From Bacteroidota bacterium (lineage in GTDB: Bacteria > Bacteroidota > Bacteroidia > Bacteroidales > Lentimicrobiaceae), in NCBI GenBank assembly GCA_023441805.1, contig JAEZNO010000001.1, positions 248,001-312,000 of the forward strand: 64,000 nucleotides of DNA. Reading direction: 5' to 3'. Numbering within the stretch: position 1 is the stretch's first letter; every line of letters begins with the position of its first letter. The notes below the pieces were generated by a model that saw only the letters and a program-made list of their open reading frames with translations, searched no databases and was not told where the DNA came from. Shown here piece by piece: positions 33,318 to 43,329 of the stretch. The translations under genes were made by a program, and so were the position numbers.

Positions 33318-35557
33318 ATGCTAACCTCCTTTTCTTCATTTGAAGGCACGAACGTGACGAAATTCCCTCTCATTCCGGTTCCCCCCATTAGTGGATCGAT
33401 CAATACATTGGTAATTAATTGGGTGTCATTGGCTCCTCTGCCATATGCACGTGACAGTTCTTTACGGTCATGTCCAAAACCATGCACTATATATACTGAA
33501 TCCCATCTTATCCTTTCGGTGATTCTTACCTTTATCGGGAATGATGATACAATACCATCCTGATTTTTCAGATAAACATACTTCCCATTCTCAAGATTCC
33601 ATATAGCTGCCACACGAGGATGCACCCATATGGTGTTTTCATCCATCAAGTCGGTTAGATATGCATTATTGGCTGTTCGACTGAACGTGTGCATAGGTGC
33701 TCTGCCATAATTCAGCCTGTAATAACCTTGCCCGGGTTCAGGGTGAGGTGTATAAACAGGTATCGGGTCAAATCCTGCAGATGCAAGTAATGCTGAGTAA
33801 AATTCCACTTTCCCTGAAGGGGTGTTAAATTGCTGAGGCGTATCAGGATCAATATAAGGATTTGAATTTCTTCTCTCCAGGACTTTTACTCCCTGATTCT
33901 TTAATTCATCAAGTGAAAAGCCCATTTGCTCGAGTTGCCACTGTATTACTTCTTCATAATCATTAAAATTGTAGTAATCGTGCAGTCCGAGCCTTTCACC
34001 AATCTGTTTAGCAATCCACCATGCCGGTTTTGATTCCCACATTGGTTCAGTGGCCGGCATTCTTACTGCAATAGTTGGTTCACGGTGGGGAACATTCCGT
34101 ATGTCATCGTGCCGTTCAAGATAACTGCATTCAGGGAGTACAACATCGGCAAACCCTGTTACTTCAGTGGGCATGGTATCTACTACAACCACCAGTTCCA
34201 GATCCTCAAGTGCTTGCAACATTTTATCAGGCAATGGAATAGCTACCGGAAGATTTGTACCTGTTATAAACCAACCTTTAACAGGATGAGGGTTCTCTTC
34301 TGAGTCGATGCTTGCATCAATGATAGTATTTGTAACTGCCATAGTGGCAAATGGATATTTATTGATTGTCAGATCCTGCCATGACCATGCCGGTTTTGGA
34401 TATTCAGGATGTGGGAATCCGGGTATAGGTGCACCTTCTTTCATAAAGAAGCCTCCTCGTGCTCCCCAGGAGCCAAGCAGGCCATTAAGGATTGCAATTG
34501 CTCGCGAGCGTTGAGCATCATCACCATACCATGTTACATGTCGCCCGGGGTGTACTATAACCGCCGGAGCTGCATCGGCCATTTCCTTTGCTGTACGACG
34601 AATAACGGCAGGTTCAATGGTTGTAATTCCATATGCCCATTCGGGTGTAAATGGTTTAACATGTTCCTTTAATAAATCAAGGCCGGTAGTATTCTTCTCA
34701 ACGTATTCTTTATTATACAGTTCGTCGAACACCAACACATGTATCCATGCAAGCAGTAAGGCAATATCGGTTGCAGGTTTTATCGGAAGCCAGTATTTCG
34801 ATTTATTGGCTGCTATTGAGAGTCGGGGATCCACGGTTATAATAGTTGCTCCTTTATCAACTGCATCAGAAAATTCTTGTATTTGCAAGTTGTGCATATT
34901 CTCACCGATATGAGAACCAATTAGAACCAGACAACGCGTATCTCTTATGTCGGTTGGCTCAGGACTTCCAACCTGTGCTCCGAAGGTTGTTTCGAAGCCT
35001 ACTTCCCTTGGCCCTCTGCATTGCGCATATGATGGTGCAGCAATTGTTGATGAACCAAACGCTTTTAACAGATGTGTAAAATGATTACCTGCCGAACCAT
35101 GATGAAACAGAGCAATGCTCTCAGGACCATGCTTGGCAGCAATGGTTTTCATCTTAGTCGCAATATATTCGAGTGCTTCATCCCACGATACTTTACGATA
35201 CGTCTGCCTGCCATTTTCTTCTGTTCTTATTAAAGGAGTTTTCAAACGGTCGTCATCATAAATCATCCCTATGCCACCTGTACCTCGCGGACAGAGTCGA
35301 CCATTACATTGTGGGTCAGAACTATTGCCGGTTAGCTTTATGACCTTCCCGTTGTTGTTAACATGTGCCCATGCAGCACATTTCCAGAAACAAACCTCAC
35401 AATATGTCGGGACTAAACGGATCGAATCTGATTTCTGCTCCTCTTTTCCCAATGCAAAGAGTGGTTGCCCGAGGCCAAGCTTATCAGCCTGTGATGCTAC
35501 AGCCGCAGCTCCTATAGTCAAAGCAGATATCTTAATAAATTCACGTCTGGTTTTCAT
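33314..35557 (-). CDS. Tat-exported molybdopterin oxidoreductase (PsrA/PhsA-type)
   Basis: A 747-residue catalytic subunit. The twin-arginine signal TRREFIKIS sits at residues 3-11. A 4Fe-4S site follows (C53, C56, C60, then C89 in LCPRG). The expected Mo ligand is C180 in SYAQCRGPREVGF. Molybdopterin-binding blocks such as ATIITVDPRLS and the C-terminal FNTPSGKVEFYS and YGRAPMHTFSR are typical. A Cys ligand fits polysulfide, thiosulfate, tetrathionate or arsenate reductases. The operon adds YeeE and rhodanese genes, so a sulfur compound is the likely substrate; which one is not shown. It is the first gene of the seven-gene operon. Confidence 0.88.
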   Translation of the reverse strand: MKTRREFIKISALTIGAAAVASQADKLGLGQPLFALGKEEQKSDSIRLVPTYCEVCFWKCAAWAHVNNNGKVIKLTGNSSDPQCNGRLCPRGTGGIGMIYDDDRLKTPLIRTEENGRQTYRKVSWDEALEYIATKMKTIAAKHGPESIALFHHGSAGNHFTHLLKAFGSSTIAAPSYAQCRGPREVGFETTFGAQVGSPEPTDIRDTRCLVLIGSHIGENMHNLQIQEFSDAVDKGATIITVDPRLSIAANKSKYWLPIKPATDIALLLAWIHVLVFDELYNKEYVEKNTTGLDLLKEHVKPFTPEWAYGITTIEPAVIRRTAKEMADAAPAVIVHPGRHVTWYGDDAQRSRAIAILNGLLGSWGARGGFFMKEGAPIPGFPHPEYPKPAWSWQDLTINKYPFATMAVTNTIIDASIDSEENPHPVKGWFITGTNLPVAIPLPDKMLQALEDLELVVVVDTMPTEVTGFADVVLPECSYLERHDDIRNVPHREPTIAVRMPATEPMWESKPAWWIAKQIGERLGLHDYYNFNDYEEVIQWQLEQMGFSLDELKNQGVKVLERRNSNPYIDPDTPQQFNTPSGKVEFYSALLASAGFDPIPVYTPHPEPGQGYYRLNYGRAPMHTFSRTANNAYLTDLMDENTIWVHPRVAAIWNLENGKYVYLKNQDGIVSSFPIKVRITERIRWDSVYIVHGFGHDRKELSRAYGRGANDTQLITNVLIDPLMGGTGMRGNFVTFVPSNEEKEVSI

Positions 35558-35731
35558 TTATTTGATAATGAAAGTGATCTGTTGAATGAGTTCAAATTTT
35601 AAGTCAAATATCGTAAACCTTAGATGATTACGACTATTCATACTGAAAATTTAGACACTGTTTAAATAGGTGGTAAAAGTTACCATCCATTTGCCTGCTT
35701 AATTACTAATTTTGCAAGCTATCAATTACTT

Positions 35732-36712
35732 ATGAAAATAGGAAGTACTGACTTAAGCGAGTTCCCTGTGATTCTGGCTCCGATGGAGGATATAACTGAT
35801 CCCCCTTTCCGATTGATTTGCAGGGAGATGGGTGCCTCAGCTGTCATAACCGAATTTATAGCAGCAGACGGTTTGATACGTGATGTTGCTCAAAGCTTAA
35901 AAAAGCTTGATTTTAATAAGGAAGAACGACCGGTTGGAATTCAATTGTTTGGCAATACAGTCAGCTCCATGGTCAATGCTGCCCTTGCAGCCGAACAGGC
36001 TGATCCTGATTTTATAGATATTAATTTTGGTTGCCCGGTTCGAAAAATAGTAAATAAGGGTGGTGGTTCAGCCTTACTGCAGGATGTTCCTTTATTGCTT
36101 GAAATTACCAGAGAGATTATAAAATCAGTTAAGAAACCTGTGACTGTAAAGACCAGGCTGGGTTGGGATGAGAATTCCAAGATCATATTGGAACTGGCTG
36201 AACAACTGCAGGATCTTGGTATTGCAGCATTGACAATTCACGGACGCACTAGAGCACAAATGTATTCAGGTACAGCAGACTGGACTTTAATAGGTGAAGT
36301 TAAACGCAATCAACGAATGCGGATTCCAATACTCGGTAACGGGGATATTGTTGATGTCGATTCAGCCATCAGAGCCAAGAATGACTATGGAGTTGATGGT
36401 ATAATGATTGGCAGGGCTACGGTTGGAAATCCTTGGATATTCAAACAAATCACCCACTTTCTGGAAACCGGTGAAAGATTAGCTCCGCCAACCTTGCAGG
36501 AACGTGTAGCTGTTTGCAGACGACATCTTCTTGATTCAATAAAGTGGAAAGGAGAATTTACTGCCATTCTTGAGATCAGACGGCACTATCCGCATTATTT
36601 CAAGGCACTACCTGATTTTAAACCTTACAGAATGAAACTAATGACTGCCTCAACAAAGGATGAGGTGCTTCAATTATTATCTGAGATTGAAACAAAATAC
36701 TCTAATCAATAA
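35732..36712 (+). CDS. dusB: tRNA-dihydrouridine synthase
   Basis: A 326-residue flavoenzyme that reduces uridines in tRNA. It opens PVILAPMEDITDPPFR; the catalytic cysteine is in DINFGCPVRKIVNKGGG; FMN contact is likely in GNGDIVDVDSA and GIMIGRATVGNPW. Family length fits DusB. It is divergent from the sulfur operon with 174 bases between starts, and TAATTTTG at 35707-35714 is its likely -7 element. Confidence 0.93.
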   Translation: MKIGSTDLSEFPVILAPMEDITDPPFRLICREMGASAVITEFIAADGLIRDVAQSLKKLDFNKEERPVGIQLFGNTVSSMVNAALAAEQADPDFIDINFGCPVRKIVNKGGGSALLQDVPLLLEITREIIKSVKKPVTVKTRLGWDENSKIILELAEQLQDLGIAALTIHGRTRAQMYSGTADWTLIGEVKRNQRMRIPILGNGDIVDVDSAIRAKNDYGVDGIMIGRATVGNPWIFKQITHFLETGERLAPPTLQERVAVCRRHLLDSIKWKGEFTAILEIRRHYPHYFKALPDFKPYRMKLMTASTKDEVLQLLSEIETKYSNQ

Positions 36713-36906
36713 TTGTCCTTTGTATGTATTCTAACTTAGCAAGTAGTGTAGCTTAATTAAATTACCGTATCAGCTAAGTTGAATTTAGACAGGACTCTAA
36801 ATATTTATCAAAATGAAATAGTGATATAAGTTCGTTGTTGAGAAAAAATGTAATTTAGTACTTTAAGAGACCGATCTTCTTATTTAATTTGCTTAAAATC
36901 CGAAAA

Positions 36907-38262
36907 ATGTCAGCAGAGCCTTTTAAAATATTTCTGGTTGAGGATGATCTGATATTCTCGAAGGTCATATCATATCATTTGTCACTTAATCCCGACAATC
37001 TGGTTGAAGTATTTCCTGATGGGAAGAGCTTAATCAGAAATCTCTACAAAAATCCAAACCTTGTCTCGCTCGATTATAATCTGCCTGATATGACAGGATT
37101 GGAGGTTCTGAAGCAAATCAAGGAGTTTAATCCTGAAATTCCGGTAGTTATTGTCTCCGGACAACAGGATTTGGCAACAGCCATTGAATTGCTCAGAAAA
37201 GGAGCTTATGATTATATCCTGAAAGATCAGGATACAAAGGAAAGGCTATGGAATATCACCAGAAACCTTCGGGAAAACCTGATGCTTAAGGAGAAGATCG
37301 CCGTTCTGGAAGAAGAGATAGGAAAGAAATATGAGGCCGGGAATCTGATCAAAGGTAACAGTGTGGCAATCAATAAAGTATTCACTTTAATTGATAAAGC
37401 TGCTAAAACTAACATTGTAGTTTCAATTTATGGCGAAACCGGAACCGGTAAGGAATTGGTTGCTAAATCAATTCACTTTGCTTCCGGCCGTGCTAAAAAG
37501 CCTTTTGTAGCGGTCAATGTAACAGCTATACCAAAAGAACTTATTGAGAGTGAGATGTTTGGTCATGAGAAAGGCGCATTTACCGGAGCTGCTAACAGAC
37601 GAATCGGAAGGTTTGAGGAAGCAAATAAAGGCACTTTGTTTCTTGATGAGATTGGTGACATGGACTTGAACATGCAATCAAAGCTCCTCAGGGTGCTTCA
37701 GGAAGAGGAACTTACCAGAGTGGGCGGAAATGAAGTCGTGAAGCTTGATGTCAGAGTTATTGTGGCTACACATAAAAACCTTCAGGAATTGGTTAAACAG
37801 GGTAAATTCAGAGAAGACTTGTATTACAGGCTCTTAGGACTCCCTATTAACCTGCCACCGTTGCGAGACAGGGGTAATGATATTGTGCTCCTGGCAAGAT
37901 TCTTCGTTGATGAATTCTGTGCTAAGAATAAAATGAAGAAGCTGTCTTTATCACCTTCAGCTATTCAGAAACTGCAGAAGTATCATTATCCGGGCAATGT
38001 ACGTGAGCTCAAGGCTATCATGGAATTAGCTGCTGTAATGACTAATACAAATACCATTGAGGATAGTGACATTTCATTCAGCACCACCAGTACAACTCAG
38101 GATTTCCTGTATGAGGAAACAACCCTCGAAGAGTACAATCGACGCATAATCAGTCATTTCCTGCAGAAATATGATAACAAAGTCAGGCTGGTGGCAAAGA
38201 AGCTCAACATCGGAAAGACTACCATTTACAGGATGATGAGTGAACACAAGCTCAAAGCATAA
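36907..38262 (+). CDS. Sigma-54-dependent response regulator (NtrC type)
   Basis: A 451-residue regulator. Receiver domain about 1-125 with acidic pocket VEDD, phosphoacceptor D56 (SLDYNLP) and Lys in ILKDQD. AAA+ domain about 140-380 with Walker A GETGTGKE, GAFTGA for sigma-54 contact, and Walker B LFLDEIGDM. A Fis-type HTH ends the protein (LVAKKLNIGKTTIYRMM). I start at the ATG at 36907 because the longer reading from 36889 needs TTG. No histidine kinase is adjacent, so the partner is elsewhere. Its targets are unknown. Confidence 0.93.
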   Translation: MSAEPFKIFLVEDDLIFSKVISYHLSLNPDNLVEVFPDGKSLIRNLYKNPNLVSLDYNLPDMTGLEVLKQIKEFNPEIPVVIVSGQQDLATAIELLRKGAYDYILKDQDTKERLWNITRNLRENLMLKEKIAVLEEEIGKKYEAGNLIKGNSVAINKVFTLIDKAAKTNIVVSIYGETGTGKELVAKSIHFASGRAKKPFVAVNVTAIPKELIESEMFGHEKGAFTGAANRRIGRFEEANKGTLFLDEIGDMDLNMQSKLLRVLQEEELTRVGGNEVVKLDVRVIVATHKNLQELVKQGKFREDLYYRLLGLPINLPPLRDRGNDIVLLARFFVDEFCAKNKMKKLSLSPSAIQKLQKYHYPGNVRELKAIMELAAVMTNTNTIEDSDISFSTTSTTQDFLYEETTLEEYNRRIISHFLQKYDNKVRLVAKKLNIGKTTIYRMMSEHKLKA

Positions 38263-38291
38263 GAGGCCGTCCTTTTGAGACAGCCTCTTTG
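38261..38291. terminator. Bidirectional hairpin between convergent genes
   Basis: AAGAGGC/GCCTCTT then GTC/GAC pair around a 7-base loop, with one mismatch (arms 38261-38271 and 38279-38289). It overlaps the stop of the NtrC-type gene and faces the end of the threonine dehydrogenase gene. It shares the GAGGC..GTC core with the hairpins at 40799 and 44803. Confidence 0.7.
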
Positions 38292-38329
38292 AAAATAACT
38301 TTAATTTTCTGAATTAATTCTAATGCGGT

Positions 38330-39292
38330 TTAAATAAGTCCTTTGGCATGTTTCTCGCCAATAACCTTAAGCATATCAGCAGTCATTTTCTCGAGGTTCC
38401 ACTGTGGGTTCCATCCCCATTCTTCACGAGCACAGGTATCGTCCATGCTGTTTGGCCATGAGTTAGCAATGGCCTGCTTTACCGGCTCAACATTGTATTC
38501 CATTTGGAAATCAGGGATGTGTTTTTTGATCTCGTTTGCAATGATCTCAGGATCGAAGCTCATGGCAGTAACGTTAAATGAATTACGATGAACTAATTTT
38601 GCCGGATCAGCTTCCATAAGATCAATAGCAGCGTTTATTGCATCGGGCATATACATCATATCGAGGAAAGTGCCTTTTCCTAATGGACAGGTAAATTTCT
38701 TGTTTTTGATTGCTTCGTAATAAATTTCAACAGCGTAATCTGTTGTACCACCACCAGGCAGGGTAACATTAGAGATAATTCCCGGATAACGAACCGAACG
38801 TGTATCAACACCAAACCTTTTGAAATAATAGTCGCTTAATAACTCACCGGTAACTTTGGTTACACCGTACATAGTTTGCGGCCTTTGAATTGTATCCTGT
38901 GGGGTATTATCGAGAGGAGTACCACCACCAAAAGCACCAATTGAACTTGGAGTGAATAGAGCACATTTGTATTCGCGGGCAACCTCAAGGCAGTTCATCA
39001 AGCCTCCGATTCCAACATTCCATGCTGCCAGAGGTTTGCTTTCACCAACTGCTGAAAGGATAGCAGCAAGGTTATAAATAGTATCAATATTATATTTCTT
39101 AACCACATTAACTATCTGCTCCATGTTGGTAGCATCAACTATTTCAGCCGGGCCTGATTCAAGGAGTTCACCGGTAGGTTTTGTTGATCTGTAGCCGGCA
39201 ACAACATTTGAATTGCCGTATCGTTTACGAAGTTCGAGGGTGAGTTCTGAACCAATCTGGCCCACGGAACCAATAACTAAAATGTTTTTCAT
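38330..39292 (-). CDS. L-threonine 3-dehydrogenase, NAD-epimerase type
   Basis: A 320-residue short-chain (extended SDR) enzyme. The NAD motif is GSVGQIG at residues 8-14; the catalytic residues are in TPSSIGAFG and YGVTKV. The substrate-binding end (PLGKGTFLDMMYMPDAINAA) matches the UDP-galactose-epimerase-like threonine dehydrogenases. It oxidises L-threonine to 2-amino-3-ketobutyrate. It is divergent from kbl, which uses that product, and this pairing supports the call over a sugar epimerase. Confidence 0.9.
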   Translation of the reverse strand: MKNILVIGSVGQIGSELTLELRKRYGNSNVVAGYRSTKPTGELLESGPAEIVDATNMEQIVNVVKKYNIDTIYNLAAILSAVGESKPLAAWNVGIGGLMNCLEVAREYKCALFTPSSIGAFGGGTPLDNTPQDTIQRPQTMYGVTKVTGELLSDYYFKRFGVDTRSVRYPGIISNVTLPGGGTTDYAVEIYYEAIKNKKFTCPLGKGTFLDMMYMPDAINAAIDLMEADPAKLVHRNSFNVTAMSFDPEIIANEIKKHIPDFQMEYNVEPVKQAIANSWPNSMDDTCAREEWGWNPQWNLEKMTADMLKVIGEKHAKGLI

Positions 39293-39543
39293 CTGGTTTT
39301 TTTGATTTATCGGTTTTGTTAATCAATTCACAATAGTGCCGGCAAAAATACAATATTTTAGCTAAAAGCCTAAATATTATTCAGGCAGGCAAAACATTAA
39401 TTTTCATACTAAAATATTGAGAATCAATTACCTTAAGAAATGCTAAATTTATCAGGAAAACAATCCCTGTCTTGTTTAAAAATAATATCTTTGCGCACTG
39501 TTATTTATCAAACAACAACCATTAAACATAAAAAATAATAATT

Positions 39544-40770
39544 ATGTACGATCGCGTTCAAGCTTACCTGCAAGAAGAACTAAACGGAATCAAAGAAGCC
39601 GGTTTGTTTAAGAATGAGCGGGTTATTACTACTCCACAGGGGGCAGAAATTAAAGTTAACTCAGGTGCTGAAGTATTAAACTTCTGTGCTAATAACTATC
39701 TTGGTCTTTCCAATAATCCTAAGCTGATCGCTGCTGCAAAAGAAGCCCTCGATACTCATGGATATGGACTCTCTTCCGTAAGGTTCATTTGCGGTACTCA
39801 AGATCTCCACAAAGCTCTCGAAGCTAAAATCGCCGAGTTTTTTGGAACTGAAGACACAATTCTCTATGCTGCTTGTTTTGACGCCAACGGTGGTGTGTTT
39901 GAACCTTTATTGGGCGAAGACGACGCTATCATCAGCGACTCACTCAACCATGCTTCAATTATTGACGGTGTCAGGTTGTGTAAAGCTGTACGTTACAGAT
40001 ACAACAATTCTGACATGGCCGATCTGGAAGAGCAACTCAAGGCTGCTCAGGCTCAACGCTTCCGCCTTATCGTTACTGACGGAGTATTCTCAATGGATGG
40101 TAATGTTGCTAAGATGGACCAAATTTATGCTCTTGCTCAAAAATACGATGCAATGATCATGGTTGACGAATGCCATTCAGCAGGTGTTGTAGGAGCTACC
40201 GGTCGTGGTGTTACTGAATTACATAACCTCCGTGGTAAAATTGAGATTATCACAGGTACTTTAGGTAAAGCATTCGGTGGTGCAATTGGTGGATTTACCA
40301 CAGGAAAGAAAGAAATTATTGCTATGCTTCGCCAGCGCTCACGTCCTTATTTATTCTCAAATTCTATCCCTCCAATGGTTGCAGCTGCCGGTATCAAAAT
40401 GTTTGATATGATGAGCGAAACCAATGAACTTCAGGATAGATTACATGAGAACACCGCTTACTTCAGCCAGAAGATGATGGAAGCAGGTTTCGATTGCAAA
40501 CCAACTCAAAGCGCTATTGTGGCAGTTATGCTTTATGATGCTAAACTTTCACAGCAAATGGCCGCTAAACTTCTTGATGAAGGTATTTATGTAATAGGTT
40601 TCTACTATCCTGTCGTACCTAAAGGACAAGCACGTATCCGTGTTCAGGTTTCAGCCGCTCATACTCGTGAGCATCTGGATAAATGTATTGCTGCTTTCAC
40701 AAAGGTTGGTAAAGAACTCGGCGTTCTGAAACCTGCTTCTTCGTGTGGTTGCGGCTGCGGTTGCAATTAA
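39544..40770 (+). CDS. kbl: Glycine C-acetyltransferase (2-amino-3-ketobutyrate CoA ligase) with Cys-Gly tail
   Basis: A 408-residue PLP enzyme that splits 2-amino-3-ketobutyrate with CoA into glycine and acetyl-CoA. It has VDECHSAGVVGATGRG and the PLP lysine in GTLGKAFGG. The usual family length is about 395-400. The extra end is SSCGCGCGCN, four cysteines in eight residues, which is not needed for catalysis. It is divergent from the threonine dehydrogenase gene. TATCTTTG at 39486-39493 is a likely -7 element. Confidence 0.94.
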   Translation: MYDRVQAYLQEELNGIKEAGLFKNERVITTPQGAEIKVNSGAEVLNFCANNYLGLSNNPKLIAAAKEALDTHGYGLSSVRFICGTQDLHKALEAKIAEFFGTEDTILYAACFDANGGVFEPLLGEDDAIISDSLNHASIIDGVRLCKAVRYRYNNSDMADLEEQLKAAQAQRFRLIVTDGVFSMDGNVAKMDQIYALAQKYDAMIMVDECHSAGVVGATGRGVTELHNLRGKIEIITGTLGKAFGGAIGGFTTGKKEIIAMLRQRSRPYLFSNSIPPMVAAAGIKMFDMMSETNELQDRLHENTAYFSQKMMEAGFDCKPTQSAIVAVMLYDAKLSQQMAAKLLDEGIYVIGFYYPVVPKGQARIRVQVSAAHTREHLDKCIAAFTKVGKELGVLKPASSCGCGCGCN

Positions 40771-40798
40771 TAAGTTGGTTAATTAATAAATAAATGTA

Positions 40799-40833
40799 GG
40801 AGGCTGTCGTAAAAAACAGCCTCTTCTCTTTTT
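40799..40833 (+). terminator. Intrinsic terminator after kbl
   Basis: A 7- to 9-bp stem, AGGCTGT (40801-40807) with ACAGCCT (40816-40822), then CTTCTCTTTTT. The rest of the gap to recQ (40834-41092) holds nothing I recognise. Confidence 0.85.
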
Positions 40834-41092
40834 ATAGCAGTGTTTAACTATTTGTAATAATCCGAGCCATTTGGTTAAACAATCGTACAAGCAAATCTTA
40901 TTATTAGGTGGTAATTATCTCTGCTATTACCAACTCTGCTGGGTAAGCAAAGGAAAAGCATGTTTAATATATTATTGGTGTATACAATTAAACATTAAAC
41001 ACCCTGATTCATTCATTTGAGTATTAACCGTAGAATCTTTTTGTTTCAGGTAGCTTTTGTTTTACATTTGTTGGTTCCTCACAACAACCACC

Positions 41093-43273
41093 ATGACTCC
41101 CGAATATGCACTCAAACACTATTTTGGTTATGATCATTTCAGATTACAACAACGCGAAGTAATTGATAATTGTCTGGCTGGTAATGACTCATTAGTCATT
41201 ATGCCTACAGGCGGAGGAAAATCAATCTGTTACCAAATTCCTGCCCTGATTCTTGAAGGTATTGCTGTTGTAATCTCACCACTTATATCACTGATGAAGG
41301 ATCAGGTCGATTCGCTTAAAACCAGTGGTGTAGCTGCCGAATATATCAATTCATCATTGTCGCATTATGATCAGCGACGAATTATGCAATTGATTAATGA
41401 AGGCAAAGTCAGAATACTCTATATTGCACCTGAGCGTATATCAACACAAGGCTCGTTAAAAGCAATTACCGGCGATAATAAAATATCATTGATAGCAATT
41501 GATGAGGCGCATTGCATATCACACTGGGGGCATGACTTCAGACCTGATTACCTTTTACTGAATTCACTAAAAACACAATATCCTGATGTTCCTATTCTCG
41601 CCCTTACGGCAAGTGCCGATCAGATTACTAGGGATGATATTGTAAAACAACTTAATCTCAAAGGGAACCACCGATTCATCTCTTCATTTAACCGCCCTAA
41701 TATTTCGTACTATGTACAGAATAAGTTGTACTTTGATAACTTTCTCCCGGCTTATCTTGACAAGAATAAAGGCAAATCGGGTATAATCTACTGTTTTACA
41801 CGTAAATCAACCGAAGAGCTTGCTGAGCGGCTTGTTGCTGCAGGTTATAGCGCTAAATGTTATCATGCAGGCCTTACAGCTGAAGAACGCAGCGCAATTC
41901 AGGATGATTTTATTAATGACCGTATTGAGATTATCGTAGCTACTATTGCATTCGGAATGGGGATTGATAAATCGGATGTAAGGTTTGTTATCCATGCTGA
42001 TCTACCTAAGAACATTGAGAGCTATTATCAGGAGACAGGGAGGGCCGGACGTGACGGATTACCTTCAGATGCAATATTGTTCTATAGCCGGAGTGACGTG
42101 GCAAAATTGAGCTATTTGATTAATGATGAAGACAGAGAATTTGCACGTAATATGCATAAGAAACTGGATCAAATGGCCGATTTCGCTGAAGCATATAAGT
42201 GCAGGCGTCAAATGATACTCAACTATTTCAACGAGGAGCATGAAGGAAAGTGTAATTCTTGTGATTTCTGTCTTACTAACTATGAAGAATTTGATGGTAC
42301 TATACAGGCACAAATGGCACTATCGGCTATAGTCAGGTTGAATGAAAGATTTGGTGTCAAGAGTACAATTGACTTTCTGAGAGGTTCAGGTACGCAAAAG
42401 TTTTCTGATAGTATCAGGCAGATTAAGACATTTGGAGTTGGGATGGAATATTCGGAAGGGCAATGGAAGGATTTTATCGGTCAAATGATCACCCAGAAAA
42501 TTGTGTCTGTGGATAAGGGTAAATATCCGGTTTTATTGATGAATGATTTAGGGTGGTCGGTAATTCGAAATCAGGTTAAAGTATCATTTTACAGACCAAT
42601 AAGCAAAGTAGAGAATGAAGAGAAGAGCTTGGCCAAGGATTTTGATCAATCATTGTTTGACAGACTGAGATTGGTGAGAAGAGGTTTGGCTGTGAGGGAT
42701 AACGTTCCACCATACATTGTACTATCGGATGTTAGCCTTACAGATATGACCTATTATCTTCCTGTCACCCTGGATGATCTTGAGTATATATCAGGATTCG
42801 GAGAGTTCAAGATTAAAAAGTATGGTAACGAATTTATTACTGAAATTTTAAAGTATTGTGAGGAGAAGGGTATTACATCAAGGATGTTTGCTAATCCAAA
42901 CAAGAAATCGCTTAGCAAAAAGAAACCGGGTAAGAAGCCGAATAAAAATAAGTTAATTAGCACATGGGATGTGAGTTTAAAGCTTTTTAAAGATGGCAAT
43001 TCAATTGCTGAGATATCATCTTTACGTTCGCTGGCTGATCAAACTGTTAGAAATCACCTTAGCAGATTCTTGAAAACCGGTGAGGTAAAATTGGAGGACC
43101 TGATGGATGTTAATAAATTGGAGCCTATCAGGGAGGCTATTCGTTATCATGGAATGTTATCGCTAAAGGTACTCAAGGAATATTTAGGTGACGATTATGA
43201 GTATTCCGACATAAAGGCTGTGATAGCTTATGACAATATGTTAATGGTAGAGGACCAAGAACCAACTCAATGA
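41093..43273 (+). CDS. recQ: ATP-dependent DNA helicase RecQ
   Basis: A 726-residue repair helicase. Walker A MPTGGGKS, DEAH box LIAIDEAHCISHWGHDFRPDY, and GMGIDKSDVRFVIH with QETGRAGRDG mark a RecQ core (about 1-340). The zinc site is CRRQMILNYF then CNSCDFC. RQC and HRDC follow, then a basic linker and a C-terminal HTH domain (about 620-726) typical of Bacteroidota RecQ. I start at ATG 41093; the longer reading from 41057 needs TTG. It is followed by the beta-CASP gene after 56 bases. Confidence 0.94.
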   Translation: MTPEYALKHYFGYDHFRLQQREVIDNCLAGNDSLVIMPTGGGKSICYQIPALILEGIAVVISPLISLMKDQVDSLKTSGVAAEYINSSLSHYDQRRIMQLINEGKVRILYIAPERISTQGSLKAITGDNKISLIAIDEAHCISHWGHDFRPDYLLLNSLKTQYPDVPILALTASADQITRDDIVKQLNLKGNHRFISSFNRPNISYYVQNKLYFDNFLPAYLDKNKGKSGIIYCFTRKSTEELAERLVAAGYSAKCYHAGLTAEERSAIQDDFINDRIEIIVATIAFGMGIDKSDVRFVIHADLPKNIESYYQETGRAGRDGLPSDAILFYSRSDVAKLSYLINDEDREFARNMHKKLDQMADFAEAYKCRRQMILNYFNEEHEGKCNSCDFCLTNYEEFDGTIQAQMALSAIVRLNERFGVKSTIDFLRGSGTQKFSDSIRQIKTFGVGMEYSEGQWKDFIGQMITQKIVSVDKGKYPVLLMNDLGWSVIRNQVKVSFYRPISKVENEEKSLAKDFDQSLFDRLRLVRRGLAVRDNVPPYIVLSDVSLTDMTYYLPVTLDDLEYISGFGEFKIKKYGNEFITEILKYCEEKGITSRMFANPNKKSLSKKKPGKKPNKNKLISTWDVSLKLFKDGNSIAEISSLRSLADQTVRNHLSRFLKTGEVKLEDLMDVNKLEPIREAIRYHGMLSLKVLKEYLGDDYEYSDIKAVIAYDNMLMVEDQEPTQ

Positions 43274-43329
43274 GTTCATTGTTGTTCTTTGTTTATACAT
43301 TTGCAAAGAAAAGAAGTAAAGAATAGTAA

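Noticed and set aside
33192..33563. A 123-residue open frame on the plus strand across the psrA/psrB junction
   Set aside because: Both minus-strand genes have full sets of family motifs; this frame has none.
36889..36906. Upstream TTG start for the sigma-54 regulator (and similar TTG extensions at 41057 and 63126)
   Set aside because: The internal ATG gives the normal family N-terminus; the extra residues have no homology to the family and add unlikely start codons.
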